NCBI RefSeq assembly: GCF_003026215.1
Contig: NZ_PYOC01000001.1
Coordinates: 806,001-870,000 of the forward strand
DNA: 64,000 bases
DNA from: Photobacterium indicum
Lineage (GTDB): Bacteria > Pseudomonadota > Gammaproteobacteria > Enterobacterales > Vibrionaceae
Reading direction: 5' to 3'
The notes below the pieces were generated by a model. The model was not told where the DNA came from. It saw nothing but the letters and a program-made list of their open reading frames with translations, and did no database searches. Of this stretch, positions 53,919 through 63,931 are shown in pieces (positions within the stretch are counted from its first letter, which is position 1; each line of letters begins with the position of its first letter). Position numbers and translations under genes: made by a program.

Positions 53919-54572
53919 TTATTTTCCTCCCTGATAAATATAATCAACGAACAAACCCGGAGTATGAATGCACTCTGGTTCTATCTGACCTACATCGACG
54001 AGCGCTTCAGCTTCGACTATGACTAAGTCAGCAGCGGTTGCCATTAACGGGTTGAAATTCTGAGTGGTCTTTTTGTAAAATACATTGCCTTTGGTATCGA
54101 CAATAGAACCCCGAATAAAGGCTAAATCAGCATGAAGGGGCTTCTCTAATAAGAAACCTTCACCATCTACTGTGATAACTTGTTTGTTTTCCGCAACGAG
54201 TGTGCCTAAGCCTGTTGGTGTTAGAATGCCACCGAGACCTGCGCCTCCCGCCCGAATTCTTTCGGCTAATGTACCTTGTGGTACTAACTCAACATCGAGT
54301 TCACTGGCATTCATTTGGTTGCCAGTTTCTGGGTTGGTTCCAACATGCGATGCGAACAGCTTCTTGATTCGGCGTTCTGAAATAAGCCGACCTGAACCTG
54401 TAGTTGGGGTGCCAGTATCGGTGGTGATCAAGGTGATATCTTTGATGTTATGTGCAAGTAAAATATTAATTAAGCCTTCAGGGGCGCCATTTGCCATGAA
54501 CCCCCCGATCATGATTGTCATGCCGTCATGGAGTTTGCTGGCGATAGCTTCTGCTGAAATCATTTTTTTCAT
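53919..54572 (-). CDS. atoD: 3-Oxoacid CoA-transferase subunit A (AtoD/ScoA)
   Basis: 217 residues from ATG 54572, preceded by GAAGGA. IMIGGFMANGAPEGLI near residue 18 and GTGTLVAEN-like GLGTLVAENKQV near 125 are typical of the alpha subunit, and LADLVIVEAEALVDVGQI closes the domain. It pairs with subunit B immediately downstream. The thiolase gene lies 26 bases upstream, so thiolase-atoD-atoA form one operon for acetoacetate or short 3-oxoacid use. Confidence 0.9.
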   Translation of the reverse strand: MKKMISAEAIASKLHDGMTIMIGGFMANGAPEGLINILLAHNIKDITLITTDTGTPTTGSGRLISERRIKKLFASHVGTNPETGNQMNASELDVELVPQGTLAERIRAGGAGLGGILTPTGLGTLVAENKQVITVDGEGFLLEKPLHADLAFIRGSIVDTKGNVFYKKTTQNFNPLMATAADLVIVEAEALVDVGQIEPECIHTPGLFVDYIYQGGK

Positions 54573-54598
54573 GTTGTGTTCCTTCTTACATTTTAGGC

Positions 54599-55810
54599 TT
54601 ATTTCGAGCAACGACGAACGATAACGGCTGTTCCCATACCACCGCCTATACATAGCGATGCTAATCCATACTCTTTGCTTTGACGTTCTAACTCATAGAT
54701 AAGGCTAACGAGAATACGGTTGCCTGATGCACCTAACGGATGCCCAAGTGCGATAGCTCCACCGTTATGATTGGTGCGATCCAATATCCATTGTGGGTCG
54801 ACATCGTGTTGTTCGGCTAATTGTTTAACCACACCAAGTGCTTGCGCCGCAAATGCTTCATTTAATTCAAAGTACTCAATGTTACTCAGCGATAATTGGG
54901 TTTTATTGAGAACATTCGCAATAGCGGGTACAGGGCCGAGCCCCATCACGTCAGGTGAAACACCGGCTTGGCCGTAACCCACAATTTCAGCAATAGGTGT
55001 TAATTGGTAACGTTCAACCGCTGATTTAGACGCCAGAATAATCGCCGCGGCACCATCATTGATACCTGATGCATTACCTGCTGTAACTGTTCCGTCTTTC
55101 TTGAAAGCTGGACGTAAGTTAGCGAGTGATTCTGCTGTGGTGTTCGTTTTTGGGTATTCATCGGTTTCAATGCAATTTGTCAGGCAACGGTGAGTCACAT
55201 TTACGGGCTCTATTTCAGTTTTAAAGCCATGACTTTCTAGTGCTATTGCTGCGTTTTTTTGGCTAGAGAGGGCAAAAGCATCTTGTTCTTCTCGCGATAT
55301 ATTGAGTTTTTCAGCGATATTTTCAGCAGTAATACCCATGTGATATTGATTAAATACATCGGTTAGCCCGTCTTTAATAATACTGTCTTCAATGGTTTGG
55401 TTACCCATTCGAACACCAGCACGCATTTGATAAGGCTGTAAAAAAGGGGCTTGAGACATGTTTTCCATTCCACAAGCCACAATAATTTCAGCATCACCTG
55501 AACGAATATGGCTAGCAGCATCCATGACTGTTTTCATGCCGCTACCGCAAATCATGTTAAGGGTATAAGCGGGCACCGTGTCGGGAATACCCGCAGCGAT
55601 TGCAGCTTGTCTACCTGGCCCCATGCCGATGCCTGCACTTAATACGTTACCCACAATCACTTCGTCGATAAGCGTGGGATCAAGATGACATTGATTCAAT
55701 GCGCCGCGAATGGCAATAGCACCCAGTTCAGGTGCAGAAACAGGGGCGAGAGAGCCGTTAAAACTGCCAATAGGAGTACGCTTTGCCGCTACGATGTAAA
55801 TGGGTTCCAT
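54599..55810 (-). CDS. atoB: Acetyl-CoA C-acetyltransferase (thiolase)
   Basis: 403 residues. Catalytic sites are complete: nucleophile Cys in NMICGSGMKT near residue 88, HNGGAIALGHPLGASG near 350 and CIGGGMGTAV near 388. It cleaves acetoacetyl-CoA to two acetyl-CoA or runs in reverse. It is first in an operon with the two CoA-transferase subunits, with AGGAT before the ATG. It is divergent from the IolE-like gene. Confidence 0.92.
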   Translation of the reverse strand: MEPIYIVAAKRTPIGSFNGSLAPVSAPELGAIAIRGALNQCHLDPTLIDEVIVGNVLSAGIGMGPGRQAAIAAGIPDTVPAYTLNMICGSGMKTVMDAASHIRSGDAEIIVACGMENMSQAPFLQPYQMRAGVRMGNQTIEDSIIKDGLTDVFNQYHMGITAENIAEKLNISREEQDAFALSSQKNAAIALESHGFKTEIEPVNVTHRCLTNCIETDEYPKTNTTAESLANLRPAFKKDGTVTAGNASGINDGAAAIILASKSAVERYQLTPIAEIVGYGQAGVSPDVMGLGPVPAIANVLNKTQLSLSNIEYFELNEAFAAQALGVVKQLAEQHDVDPQWILDRTNHNGGAIALGHPLGASGNRILVSLIYELERQSKEYGLASLCIGGGMGTAVIVRRCSK

Positions 55811-55984
55811 AACTTCATCCTGTTTTCATGGATTATCGAATACAGATTCAGTGTAAAAGGATGTTTGATTTGGGTGTTATAGCCATAAGCTCAAACCCGG
55901 TTTGCGAAAATGCAAACCGCTATGTGAGAAAAAGTCCGTATAGTAGAAAGAGTTAAAAATTCCTGTATATAAAAGGAGTAGAAC

Positions 55985-56875
55985 ATGAGTTATATGATTG
56001 CGTGTGCACCTTGCTGCTGGGGCGTAGAATCGGCTGATAACCCTCATAATCCAGATTGGCTGCATGTATTACATGAAACCAATGAAGCAGGCTTTGCGGG
56101 ATTAGAGCTTGGCCCATATGGCTTTATGCCGCCGGATGCCGATTCACTGAATACGGCTTTATTTTTGAAAGAGCTTGAGATTTGCGCGGGAACGATTTTC
56201 GAACCGTTATCTGATATCGATAGCCAAACTGACATACTCAATAAAACAAAAACGCTGTGTGCTTTATTACAAAAAATCGGTGCTGATAAGTTGGTTGTTA
56301 TCGATTGTGTTAATGATGTACGTAGCCAGTTTGCAGGGTTAAGCGACTTAGCGCCTCGACTAGTTAATGGTAAGTGGTCGGTAATGATGGATACCATTCG
56401 CCAGATCAGTGCGATTGCTAAAGCATTTGATATTCGCGCCGTTGTTCACCCCCATGCTGGTGGCTATATCGAATATGAAGATGAAGTCGATCGTATGTTG
56501 GCAGAACTGACGCATGATGAAGTGGGACTGTGCCTTGATACGGGTCACTTATATTATGCAGGAATGGATCCCGCTAAAAGCTTGAAGCAGTATGCGAACC
56601 GTTTAGATTACGTGCACTTTAAAGACGTAAATGATGCCGTATTGCGCAGTGTTATTGAGTCTCAGGTTGGTTTTTGGCAAGCATGTGCCGATGGGGTGAT
56701 GTGCCCAATTGGCGAAGGTGCTGTCGATTATGATGCTGTTCAACAAGTGTTGACTGAAATTGGTTACACAGGGTGGATAACTATAGAGCAAGAACGTGAT
56801 CCCCGTAATTCCTCCACAACGCTACCTGATATAAAGCGCAGTCGTAAGTATTTAGCGAAAAGAGGTTTTGGCTAG
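55985..56875 (+). CDS. IolE-like TIM-barrel isomerase/dehydratase
   Basis: 296 residues, xylose-isomerase-like fold and clearly related to IolE: HPHAGGYIEYEDEVDRML near residue 155, CLDTGHLYYAGMDP near 182, YVHFKDVND near 205, and ITIEQERDP near 262. Metal-binding Glu, Asp, His and Glu are present. It is a paralogue of iolE, but the surrounding genes differ, so its substrate may be another polyol or sugar acid. AAAAGGAG precedes the ATG. The TauE/SafE gene follows 63 bases later. Confidence 0.83.
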   Translation: MSYMIACAPCCWGVESADNPHNPDWLHVLHETNEAGFAGLELGPYGFMPPDADSLNTALFLKELEICAGTIFEPLSDIDSQTDILNKTKTLCALLQKIGADKLVVIDCVNDVRSQFAGLSDLAPRLVNGKWSVMMDTIRQISAIAKAFDIRAVVHPHAGGYIEYEDEVDRMLAELTHDEVGLCLDTGHLYYAGMDPAKSLKQYANRLDYVHFKDVNDAVLRSVIESQVGFWQACADGVMCPIGEGAVDYDAVQQVLTEIGYTGWITIEQERDPRNSSTTLPDIKRSRKYLAKRGFG

Positions 56876-56938
56876 GTTGACTGTAGTTCAGTTAAGAAGC
56901 AGCTCTTTTATATTTATGATTGTCGGTGGGTAAATTAT

Positions 56939-57697
56939 ATGATCGTTTCCGATCCTTGGTTTTATGTCACTGCAATTCCTGCAGTATTAATCTATGGGAT
57001 CGGTAAAGGTGGTTTGGGCGGCGCATTAGGTATTATTGCCGTGCCATTAATGGCATTAACGATTGCCCCCACTCAAGCTGCCGCGATTCTTTTACCCATC
57101 TTATGCTTAATGGATGTCTTTGCGATAAAAGAACATTATCGACATGCAGATTATACTCAGATCAAATTAATGCTACCCGGTTCGGTGGTGGGAATAATAC
57201 TTGCTGGTCTATTTTTAAGTATTACACCGGAAGCAGGTTTGAAATTATTAATCGGTGGTTTGTCGCTCTCATTTTGTTTGCAATACATTGCCTTTAGCCA
57301 CAAAGCCAAGAAAAAAACGGGTGTGATATCGGATGTAATAACGGCTTGGTTTTGGAGTGTGCTCAGCGGCTTTTCGAGCACTGCTATTCATGCAGGTGGC
57401 GGACCTGCGAGTATTTACTTATTACCGCTAAAGCTTGATAAAGTCGTGCTTGTTGCGACTATGGCAGTGTTGTTTGGCATAATCAATTTATTTAAATTAG
57501 TGCCTTACACATTACTTGGTGAGTTTGATCAAACCAATTTATTAACCGCGTTCGTATTAATGCCGCTAGCCCCAGTTGGCGTAAAATTAGGTATTAAAAT
57601 ATTGCACCGTGTTAGCCAAGACTTGATATATAAATTGTGTTATTTCTTCTTGTTCTTATCTGGTAGTAAATTATTTTGGGATGGGCTTGTGTTTTAA
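56939..57697 (+). CDS. TauE/SafE-family membrane exporter
   Basis: 252 residues with seven or eight membrane segments. IYGIGKGGLGGALG near residue 18 and HAGGGPASIYLLPL near 150 are the repeated family motifs. Members export sulfite, sulfoacetate or other organic acids. It probably forms a unit with the IolE-like gene, suggesting export of an acid product (inference). Confidence 0.87.
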   Translation: MIVSDPWFYVTAIPAVLIYGIGKGGLGGALGIIAVPLMALTIAPTQAAAILLPILCLMDVFAIKEHYRHADYTQIKLMLPGSVVGIILAGLFLSITPEAGLKLLIGGLSLSFCLQYIAFSHKAKKKTGVISDVITAWFWSVLSGFSSTAIHAGGGPASIYLLPLKLDKVVLVATMAVLFGIINLFKLVPYTLLGEFDQTNLLTAFVLMPLAPVGVKLGIKILHRVSQDLIYKLCYFFLFLSGSKLFWDGLVF

Positions 57698-57706
57698 CGT
57701 GTAACT

Positions 57707-57730
57707 ATGCCACGTAAAATGATGGCATTG
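57707..57730 (+). terminator. Possible terminator after the TauE/SafE gene
   Basis: ATGCCA pairs with TGGCAT around a 10-base loop, followed by a T-containing stretch. Short stem. Confidence 0.4.
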
Positions 57731-57834
57731 TGTTTGTAAGCCTGCAATGGGTTCTTTTTCTAGATTCTTTCTAGTAAAGAATATGAACTCAACTGCAAGC
57801 TTCATTTATTTTCTCTTGGTTTCAGCGCTCAGCT

Positions 57835-58206
57835 TTACTGTTTTTTCAGTTGTAGAAAACTGAGTATTGAAAGCAAAGCGAAGAAAGCAGGATCACTCCA
57901 CCCAAAACCAACGAATATCCCTTTAACACCGGCATAGAAGGTAATAATTACACCAAGAACATTGGTGATGACTAAAGCGATTAATAGCTTCTTCGCGACC
58001 ACCTTTTGATCGATGTCTCTTAACATCAGACTAATAGCGGCAATACCGCCCAGAAAGATGCTGGTATGTTGTGATAGGAAATATGCGTATTGATCATTTA
58101 ATTCTACGCCATACATAGGCCATATCAGGTCAGGTATAAAGAACAGTGCCAGTGCGAAGAGCAGGTATATACCACCATGTAGGGTTAAAAAGGATTTGTT
58201 ATTCAT
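57835..58206 (-). CDS. Four-helix membrane protein, unknown
   Basis: 123 residues with four membrane segments (about 8-26, 45-62, 72-94 and 100-118). The FIPDLIWPMYGVELNDQ loop after helix 1 is typical of small DUF4345/DoxX-like proteins, though unassigned. It starts 5 bases after the YdhR-like gene, with AGAGATAAAG upstream, so the two are co-transcribed. Confidence 0.65.
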   Translation of the reverse strand: MNNKSFLTLHGGIYLLFALALFFIPDLIWPMYGVELNDQYAYFLSQHTSIFLGGIAAISLMLRDIDQKVVAKKLLIALVITNVLGVIITFYAGVKGIFVGFGWSDPAFFALLSILSFLQLKKQ

Positions 58207-58211
58207 GGTCT

Positions 58212-58523
58212 TTATCTCTGGTTGATAGGGCCGTTATTGATAGCTGTTAGCGATTGATTGATGTCAAAGATGTGTCCGCGAACTTCACCTACACCCATTT
58301 GCTGTAAACGTTCGGTGTGCATTAGCAGGTATGCTTGTGCACTGGCTTCGTCTTCAAATAGATAGATGCCGCCACCCAACTTGTCTTTTGCGCTTTCAGT
58401 CCAAATTTTCCAGATCATGCCTGGTTCGCGGTTAATTGATTCGGCAAGTTCTACTAAGGCTTTTGCCATATCTTCACCAAATGGACCGTTAAACTCAAAA
58501 TCAACCTGTAGTAATTTTGTCAT
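58212..58523 (-). CDS. YdhR-like monooxygenase-fold protein
   Basis: 103 residues from ATG 58523, preceded by GGAGAG; a longer frame from 58562 is less likely. It fits the YdhR family of ferredoxin-fold (ABM-like) proteins: LLQVDFEFNGPFG at the start, GMIWKIWTES near residue 33, and GGIYLFEDEASAQAYL near 48. Members are proposed monooxygenases for aromatic or quinone substrates. Divergent from a LysR regulator, probably its controller. Confidence 0.83.
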   Translation of the reverse strand: MTKLLQVDFEFNGPFGEDMAKALVELAESINREPGMIWKIWTESAKDKLGGGIYLFEDEASAQAYLLMHTERLQQMGVGEVRGHIFDINQSLTAINNGPINQR

Positions 58524-58698
58524 TGTTGTCTCTCCGTATTTGAGTAATACCAGTCTAGACAAGTATCTGACCAGTTACTTACCGAATGGTATGAGCCATT
58601 TTGTTGGCTGTGTTTTCTGTTGTTGGGTCTATTATTACCTGTAAAAAATAAACAGAAAAGTTCATAATATCGCCATTAACTGTGGAAAATTTAGACCG

Positions 58699-59595
58699 AT
58701 GAGATTAAAGACAACGCTTGACCAGTGGCTGACACTGTATGAAATAGATCGTGCTGGCAGTATTCAGGCTGCTGCAACAGTATTGAACAAAAGCCATACC
58801 ACGCTAATATATGCCGTCAAAAAGCTTGAAGGGCAACTGGGAATATCACTGATAGAAGTACAAGGACGCAGAGCAGTGCTGACGGAAGACGGCAAGTCAC
58901 TATTGCGTCGGGCAAATACATTGCTAGATCAAGCGCATGAACTAGAAGTGATCAGTGAGCAGCTATCGAAAGGGATTGAATCTGAGATCACTATTGCGGT
59001 AGATCACCTTTGCGATCAGGAATGGTTGTATCAGCCTATGGCGGAATATTTAGTGCAAAACAGCACTACGTCGATTCAGGTAGTGGAAACGTCACTATCG
59101 AAAACCACAGAAATGGTTACCAGTGAACAAGCGGATATCGCTATTATTAATCTGCCTATTACAAATTACCCTGCAGAAGCTTTTGGTATTACGACTATGG
59201 TTCCAGTGGTTGCGGCACATCATCCGTTAGCGCAAAAGGCCTCTCTTAGCCTTACTGATATGTCTGCAACCAGTCAAATTGTGATCAGGGATTTAGGCAG
59301 CGAAACAGACAGAAGCAGCAAGCAAGATGTCGGCTGGCTCAAATCTCGCCAACGTATTACTGTAGATAATTTCGATCATGCTTTTCGTGCCATTGAGCAG
59401 GGTGTAGGATTTTGTCGCTTACCAGAGCACATAGTGAAAAGTCGTGCGAACGATAAAATAGTGGTACTTAAGATTGAAAATGCTGAGCGCTACCAAGTAC
59501 CTCTGCACTTAACCTTACCCAAGGGTGTGAAAACTGGGCTAGCAGCAAAATGTTTTTATAATATGCTGCAAAATGCCGCCAGTAAGAGAATGTAA
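58699..59595 (+). CDS. LysR-family transcriptional regulator
   Basis: 298 residues. Helix-turn-helix at about residues 10-65 (IDRAGSIQAAATVLNKSHTTLIYAVKKLE), then an effector domain. It is divergent from the YdhR-like operon, which it most likely regulates. Spacer has a GTCTAGAC palindrome and repeated ACCAGT half-sites. The effector is unknown. Confidence 0.87.
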   Translation: MRLKTTLDQWLTLYEIDRAGSIQAAATVLNKSHTTLIYAVKKLEGQLGISLIEVQGRRAVLTEDGKSLLRRANTLLDQAHELEVISEQLSKGIESEITIAVDHLCDQEWLYQPMAEYLVQNSTTSIQVVETSLSKTTEMVTSEQADIAIINLPITNYPAEAFGITTMVPVVAAHHPLAQKASLSLTDMSATSQIVIRDLGSETDRSSKQDVGWLKSRQRITVDNFDHAFRAIEQGVGFCRLPEHIVKSRANDKIVVLKIENAERYQVPLHLTLPKGVKTGLAAKCFYNMLQNAASKRM

Positions 59596-59627
59596 AATCA
59601 GTAATAACTCAAATAGACGGTGAAGAA

Positions 59628-60521
59628 ATGTATAGCTTTGAACAACTTAAAATATTTGTAGCCGTGTGTGAGTGTGGTTCTTTTTCGGCAGCTGCCAGGC
59701 AGTTAAAACGCGCACAATCGGGAGTAAGTCAGTCTGTATCTAATCTTGAAATTGCACTTAACCAACAGTTGTTTGACCGTAGCCGTAATGTTCCAGTGCT
59801 TACTGCACAAGGCACTGCATTATTGCCAATTGCGAAATCTATTTTGCATCAACAACTTCACTTTGATCAAAAGGTAGCATCGCTCGATCAGCAACATGAG
59901 CACGAATTAGTACTCGCCATTGAAGAAAGCTTGGTGGATGCAAAATTGTTAGAAAAGCTAAGTGAACTTGCTGAGCAATTTCCTATCACCAATATTGAGA
60001 TAGTTTCTGCTTCTACTTTTGATGTTGAAAAAATGGTGAGTGAGGGTTCTGCGCAAGTCGGTATTATTTACGCCGATGGAAAGATGCAAAACGAAATGGA
60101 CTTTTTCACATTGGGTTATAACCGCTTTATTACGGTTGTGTCACCAGCTCATCCACTATCACGCTTAGAAAGCGTGAAAGATTCTGACTTAAGGAATTAT
60201 CGTCAGATTGTGCAACGTTCTTCGCAAGGTAAAGAGCTCTGGTTCAGCTATGGAATAAGCATTAAAGCTTGGTATGCGAGTAACCATTTGATGCTACTTC
60301 ATCTTGCTCAGCAAGGTATTGGATGGGCGGTAATTCCTGAAAGCTTGGCTACTTCAGCTATACGAGAAGGAAAGTTGGTATCGCTAAACCTAGAATATGA
60401 ACCGAATGGTTGGATCAACACAATAGATTGCATAACCTCGAGAAGGCACCAATCTGGCCCTGTACTTCAAGCGGTGTGCTCAATGCTTAAAACGTACATG
60501 AAAGGCGAAATATTTATGTGA
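59628..60521 (+). CDS. LysR-family transcriptional regulator
   Basis: 297 residues. Helix-turn-helix at about 5-60 (FVAVCECGSFSAAARQLKRAQSGVSQSVSNLE), then a substrate-binding domain. It begins 32 bases after another LysR gene, with GGTGAAG upstream. The two are different in sequence. It may regulate itself or the HlyD/DUF2955 pair downstream. Confidence 0.87.
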   Translation: MYSFEQLKIFVAVCECGSFSAAARQLKRAQSGVSQSVSNLEIALNQQLFDRSRNVPVLTAQGTALLPIAKSILHQQLHFDQKVASLDQQHEHELVLAIEESLVDAKLLEKLSELAEQFPITNIEIVSASTFDVEKMVSEGSAQVGIIYADGKMQNEMDFFTLGYNRFITVVSPAHPLSRLESVKDSDLRNYRQIVQRSSQGKELWFSYGISIKAWYASNHLMLLHLAQQGIGWAVIPESLATSAIREGKLVSLNLEYEPNGWINTIDCITSRRHQSGPVLQAVCSMLKTYMKGEIFM

Positions 60522-60798
60522 TTGTTGGCATGATTATGATTGTGACTGTTTTTTTTAATTATTTTTCTGTTCGTTTTTTATTACCATTTTTCTTATAGGT
60601 TTAGAGTGATGGATATAACCATCACTTTGATTGTTAACGTTTTACTTCATGAGTCATTCTTCTATTTAATCCTACTCTCAATCCCATACTGTTTTTTTCA
60701 TGGTTACTACAGGTGATTCTAATATTCCACTATTGTTGCATCTGCAACAAAAAGGAGTACACTTTCCATATCGAAATATTGTTGTATGGGTAACAAAA

Positions 60799-61851
60799 AT
60801 GAAAAAAGATAAAATTTATCAATACGCCATCTATGTAGTTCTAAGTATCACCATTGGGTTTTCTGCTTTTCTTATCACTTCTGACAATGTTGCCCCTTTT
60901 ACGACTCAAGCAAGTATGCAGAAAACGGTTGCAAATATTGCCCCAGAAGTAACTGGCGTTGTCACGCAGGTAAATGTTGAAAATGGTGAAACAGTAAAAA
61001 CTGGGGATGTATTGTTTTCAATTGATAGTCGCAGTTATGAATTAGCAGTGCGCCAAGCACAGGCTGAGTTGCACCAAGTACAAGAATCGAATTCGGCAAA
61101 GTGGCAAGAACTACAAGCGGCTAACCAAACATTAGCACAGCGAAAAATTGAATGGCAGAACGCCAAAACAAAATTGACACGTTACCAATCGCTTTTATCT
61201 AAAGGGTTGATTACCCAACAAGAATTTGATGACGTGCAGATGAATGACAGTGTTGCAGAAAGGGTGGTTCAATCTGCGCACGCTGATAGCTTACGTATTC
61301 AGGCTGAACTTGCAACAGAAGATAATAATGCTGCAGTTGAATTGGCAAAAGCCAAATTAGCACAAGCTCAGCTGGATTTATCACATGCGGTTGTTGTAGC
61401 AAAAATTGATGGCACTGTAAGCAACTTACAGCTTCAAGCGGGTACTTACATGAATAAAGGCACCGTTGCCATGTTTTTGGTTAATGAAGCGAGTAGTTGG
61501 TTAAAAGCCGACTTTAATGAAAAAGGCATTTCACACCTAATGGTTGGTACCCCTGTGCTAGTTGCTTTTGATGCGATGCCCGGCCAATTGTTTGAAGGTC
61601 AGGTTATCAACCGTGATAGTGCTATATATGACGCATCTAGTCAGAACAGTATGTTATCAGACGTTACCAATGACAGCCGTTGGATTCGAGAGCAGCAAAA
61701 AATTCGGACTCGTATTCAGGTTGATGGCGTCGACTCTGCGTTAATTTCAGGTTCTAAGGCAAGCGTTATTGTTAAAAATGGTAATGGCTTGATTGATGCG
61801 GTTGGTCATAGCTGGATTCAACTCGTCGCTTATTTTCGCTATATCTATTAA
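60799..61851 (+). CDS. HlyD/EmrA-type membrane fusion protein
   Basis: About 350 residues from ATG 60799; a frame from 60700 would extend it by 33 residues that look unlike a leader. An N-terminal membrane helix (YAIYVVLSITIGFSAFLI) anchors a periplasmic adaptor: biotinyl-lipoyl half (APEVTGVVTQVNVENGETV near residue 45), long coiled coil (about 85-185), and second lipoyl half (VVAKIDGTVSNLQLQAG near 205). It pairs with the DUF2955 membrane protein 28 bases downstream as an efflux unit. Confidence 0.87.
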   Translation: MKKDKIYQYAIYVVLSITIGFSAFLITSDNVAPFTTQASMQKTVANIAPEVTGVVTQVNVENGETVKTGDVLFSIDSRSYELAVRQAQAELHQVQESNSAKWQELQAANQTLAQRKIEWQNAKTKLTRYQSLLSKGLITQQEFDDVQMNDSVAERVVQSAHADSLRIQAELATEDNNAAVELAKAKLAQAQLDLSHAVVVAKIDGTVSNLQLQAGTYMNKGTVAMFLVNEASSWLKADFNEKGISHLMVGTPVLVAFDAMPGQLFEGQVINRDSAIYDASSQNSMLSDVTNDSRWIREQQKIRTRIQVDGVDSALISGSKASVIVKNGNGLIDAVGHSWIQLVAYFRYIY

Positions 61852-61879
61852 TTGTAAAGCGTACGTTTAAGGAGGTGCT

Positions 61880-62911
61880 ATGTCGAAAATAATGACCAGT
61901 TTGAGTACTGGTGGTGGCTTTAGTGCTAGCACGAATGAAGCGCTTAGAATCGCCTTTACCATTACTATTTGTATGTTGGCGGGTAAATTGTTGGATTTAG
62001 ACTCAGCCGTATACTTAGCATTATATCCATCAATAGTAATGACAAAAGCAAAAGACTATTCGCTTAAAGGGCTAGTGAAAATGTTCACGCCCACTTTTCT
62101 TGCGGCATCAACAGCGTTACTTGTTGTCGAAGTGTTTCAGGATCATCCTTTTATCGTGTGGACAATAAGCCTCATTTTTATTGACCAATTACGACGTAGA
62201 GCAAATACGCCTGCAAAGTTAGGTGGAATGTTAATGCCGACATTTAACTGGATTTTGGTTGTTGTATTTGCACAAACAACGACCATGGATATGCCAGATC
62301 GTATCCGAGAAATACTCTTATCCATGATCATTACGATTATCGTGACAAAAGTGATGGTATGGATATTTCCCATGAAAAAAGGCAACAAGCCACCAGTATT
62401 TACACCACAATACGTTACGTATCAAAACCGCTTGGTATCAATGGGGTTAATTGGCTGTGGCTTAGGCTTTTTAATGATTGTGGATTTGATCTCTGCCACC
62501 TTCTGCATGGTGCCTGTTATTGCCGCTGCCACGCAGTTTTCACGCAGTAAATTCATTGATGTTGTTGAACGTCGTTTCATCACTCAGGTTGGCGGTTGTG
62601 CTGTCGCGGTTATTTTCACGCTATTAATGGCTGGGCATCAAAACATCATTGGGTATTACGCATTAGGGTTAGGGTTAACCGTTTTTATTATCGCGAGATT
62701 AATGACAACCTCTGAAGGCGTATCAAGAGATATTCATGGTGATGCATTATTGGCCACTATGCTGCCTATTCAGCTGTATATCGGAAATAATACCCTAGGT
62801 TTGGAAAGTACCTTCTTACGAGCATGGGAACTTACCGTAACTTTAGGTATATTATTTGTTGTTTATCAGCTTACCAAATCGCGCGTGAATCAAAATGCTT
62901 CGTTAGCATAA
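61880..62911 (+). CDS. DUF2955 (FUSC-like) inner-membrane protein
   Basis: 343 residues. About eight to ten membrane segments in two halves, the arrangement of FUSC/aromatic-acid exporter-like proteins. An ideal AAGGAGG site precedes the ATG. DUF2955 proteins usually follow an HlyD gene, as here, and form a tripartite-type exporter. The substrate is unknown, perhaps aromatic or organic acids. Confidence 0.85.
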   Translation: MSKIMTSLSTGGGFSASTNEALRIAFTITICMLAGKLLDLDSAVYLALYPSIVMTKAKDYSLKGLVKMFTPTFLAASTALLVVEVFQDHPFIVWTISLIFIDQLRRRANTPAKLGGMLMPTFNWILVVVFAQTTTMDMPDRIREILLSMIITIIVTKVMVWIFPMKKGNKPPVFTPQYVTYQNRLVSMGLIGCGLGFLMIVDLISATFCMVPVIAAATQFSRSKFIDVVERRFITQVGGCAVAVIFTLLMAGHQNIIGYYALGLGLTVFIIARLMTTSEGVSRDIHGDALLATMLPIQLYIGNNTLGLESTFLRAWELTVTLGILFVVYQLTKSRVNQNASLA

Positions 62912-62942
62912 CGTCGCAATATTTATGAAGTATGAGATTACC

Positions 62943-63404
62943 ATGACCAAGCCAATTACAATGATTCCTGAGTTAGAGAACAACACATCTTTTATGCTGG
63001 GTTTAGCCTATAAACAGTTTAGAACCATTGCTAACCAAACATTGGCGGTAGAGTGTGATATCACATTGGAAATGTTGGGTGCATTGCGCGTACTGGCGCA
63101 TTTGGGTGAAGTACCTCAGCAAGCATTAGCAGAAGCATTACGCCGTGAACGCTCGGTAACTAAGCGTTTAGTGGATAATTGCATTAAACGTGGTTTGGTT
63201 GAGGTGCATAAGAGTGAGCTGAATAAGAAAGCCCGTTACCTTGTATTAACCCCTAAAGGGGTTGAAGTGAAAGACAAAGCGCACCAGCAACTGAGTGCGC
63301 TTGTCGACGATTTTTACTCACCGCTAACAAAGGAAGAACGAGGGTTGATTCTGTCTTTATGTAAGAAGCTTATTCGCGATGATATCTTTTTGACGGGGGA
63401 ATGA
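62943..63404 (+). CDS. MarR-family transcriptional regulator
   Basis: 153 residues from ATG 62943 (an ATG six codons upstream is also possible). Winged helix at about 45-110: LEMLGALRVLAHLGEVPQQALAEAL, then RRERSVTKRLVDNCIKRGLV as recognition helix and KARYLVLTPKGVEV as wing. It follows the efflux pair on the same strand, 31 bases after DUF2955, and probably represses it. Confidence 0.87.
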   Translation: MTKPITMIPELENNTSFMLGLAYKQFRTIANQTLAVECDITLEMLGALRVLAHLGEVPQQALAEALRRERSVTKRLVDNCIKRGLVEVHKSELNKKARYLVLTPKGVEVKDKAHQQLSALVDDFYSPLTKEERGLILSLCKKLIRDDIFLTGE

Positions 63405-63604
63405 CGTTTCCATCGCTTTGGTATAAATTAACCATGAGTTAAAGAAAAGGGGCAATATCCATCTGCCCAATGTGCTTTGTATGAATTAAATCATTAGTAT
63501 TGCAAAAGCACTAAACATAAATAGAACTCCCAGCATTAAAAGAGCACTATCTACAAAAGAACGTTATTTATAAAGAACGCTATCTATTAAAAGCGTTGGG
63601 CTAA

Positions 63605-63931
63605 TTAAAGCGTAATATGCAGGGTACGCCGTATTGATTGGCAACGCTTTTTATCTAAAGGATCATTGAGGTAAATACCTTTATCTTCGGCACTTTTGCG
63701 ATAAATAAGGGCTTTAGCTCGGTCGCCACTGTCTAAACGGTCATATTCTTTTAATGTGCGAATTTTAAGCAGGTTGTATTTAGAAGAATCGCTAGAGTCG
63801 ATATTTTTACAATATTCCATTGCACCAGCATTGGCACCTAGTTTTGCAGCATCACTGAATAGGGCTGCTTGAGATGAAAACGAACTTAATAAAAGCGCAC
63901 TAAGACCAAGAATAGGAATATATTTTTTCAT
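63605..63931 (-). CDS. Small exported protein, unknown
   Basis: 108 residues with a signal peptide (ILGLSALLLSSFSSQA). The mature part has two cysteines (MEYCKNID and KKRCQSIR), likely one disulfide, and a charged helical middle. GGAGA precedes the ATG. A similar short pattern occurs in small Vibrionaceae exported proteins; no function known. Confidence 0.65.
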   Translation of the reverse strand: MKKYIPILGLSALLLSSFSSQAALFSDAAKLGANAGAMEYCKNIDSSDSSKYNLLKIRTLKEYDRLDSGDRAKALIYRKSAEDKGIYLNDPLDKKRCQSIRRTLHITL

